DNA of 6,423 bases from Verrucomicrobiota bacterium (lineage in GTDB: Bacteria; Verrucomicrobiota; Verrucomicrobiia; Limisphaerales; AV2): assembly GCA_003219345.1 (NCBI GenBank), contig QHOP01000330.1:1-6423 (forward strand), in the 5' to 3' direction. Below are positions 6,237 to 6,423 of this stretch, piece by piece (the first letter of the stretch is position 1; each line of letters begins with the position of its first letter). Made by a program: the position numbers and the translations under genes. The notes below the pieces were generated by a model. It saw only the letters and a list, made by a program, of their open reading frames with translations, did no database searches and was not told where the DNA came from.

Positions 6237-6299
6237 TTATCACCTGAAGCTTGAAAGCCGATGAATTGAAAAAGATTCCGGGATTGGAAAGGGTCTGCC

Positions 6300-6423
6300 A
6301 TGCCAGTGAGAAAATTGAAAGAATATCTCGACAGCCAGAAAATCAAATACGTCACCATCTCTTATTCGCCAGCCTACACGGCGATGGAGGTCGCGCAATC
6401 CACACACATTCCATGGCGGGAAC
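6300..6423 (+). CDS. YbaK/EbsC-type aminoacyl-tRNA deacylase, N-terminal 41 codons only
   Basis: The visible start is MPVRKLKEYLDSQKIKYVTI followed by SYSPAYTAMEVAQSTHIPWRE. It matches the N-terminus of YbaK/EbsC (prolyl-tRNA editing-like) proteins: a first helix, then the strand-turn 'xSPAYTAxExA' and 'HIPxxE', which precede the conserved Lys of the deacylase domain that lies beyond the window. Such proteins hydrolyse mischarged aminoacyl-tRNA in trans in the cytoplasm; the exact amino-acid specificity cannot be read from this part. The ATG at 6300 follows GGAAAGGG (6286-6293) by 6 nt. The position before SPAYTA is Tyr where His is common in relatives I recall. The gene is divergent from the small membrane protein, with the hairpin array between them. 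Confidence 0.85.
   Translation, partial: MPVRKLKEYLDSQKIKYVTISYSPAYTAMEVAQSTHIPWRE

Larger units (their letters stand above)
6113..6253. repeat. 10-bp direct repeat bracketing the hairpin array
   Basis: CTGAAGCTTG occurs exactly at 6113-6122 and again at 6244-6253, 131 bp apart. The hairpin array and the GC-rich sequence after it lie between the copies. This is the arrangement expected of a target-site duplication around a small inserted element, although no terminal inverted repeats are visible at the inner borders. A chance match or a small recombination duplication cannot be excluded. Confidence 0.4.

Noticed and set aside
5858..6358. Minus-strand frame of 166 codons spanning the deacylase start, the hairpin array and the small membrane gene
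   Set aside because: It begins antisense to the deacylase coding region and overlaps the better supported membrane-protein frame; its middle is simply the repeat read in another frame.

Overview
The window looks like chromosomal DNA of a Verrucomicrobiota bacterium, probably of the Pedosphaera/Limisphaerales type. Three things point there: a 141-residue protein of the Verrucomicrobia/Planctomycetes-restricted Minf_1886 family (TIGR04138), a secreted subtilase carrying the 'VEASSDLxxWTPV...RFYRA' module typical of verrucomicrobial exported proteins, and a membrane coiled-coil protein ending in the 'NNLRQIDSAKQQWALENK' pilin-like head common in that phylum. The assignment rests on recognised protein families, not on rRNA or a database search.

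Layout. Positions 1-1571 (minus) hold the first 523 residues of an exported S8 subtilase; its C-terminus lies beyond the left edge. Positions 1572-1959 are non-coding and contain the subtilase leader, with a (GA)7 tract. Positions 1960-2595 (plus) encode a one-helix membrane protein with coiled coils and a three-cysteine head. It converges on a minus-strand cluster: an 865-residue double M16 metallopeptidase (2648-5245), the Minf_1886-family protein (5291-5716), a 161-nt spacer with possible gene remnants, and a small one-helix membrane protein (5878-6102). Positions 6103-6299 form a divergent intergenic region with a compact array of four hairpins (6122-6192) bracketed by 10-bp direct repeats. 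The first 41 codons of a YbaK/EbsC-type aminoacyl-tRNA deacylase start at 6300 (plus) and run off the right edge.

How the genes relate. The window is a set of housekeeping and accessory genes rather than one obvious pathway. The M16 peptidase and the Minf_1886 protein are 45 nt apart on the same strand and probably co-transcribed. The M16 protein is the best mechanistic observation: its N-terminal half carries the zinc site (HxxEH plus distal Glu) but lacks the family Tyr, while its C-terminal half has lost the zinc site but keeps the Arg/Tyr pair. It therefore reads as a single-chain form of the two-subunit bacterial M16B peptidases. No tRNA, rRNA, CRISPR array, transposase or phage gene was seen, and I did not find convincing evidence of a wholly new system.
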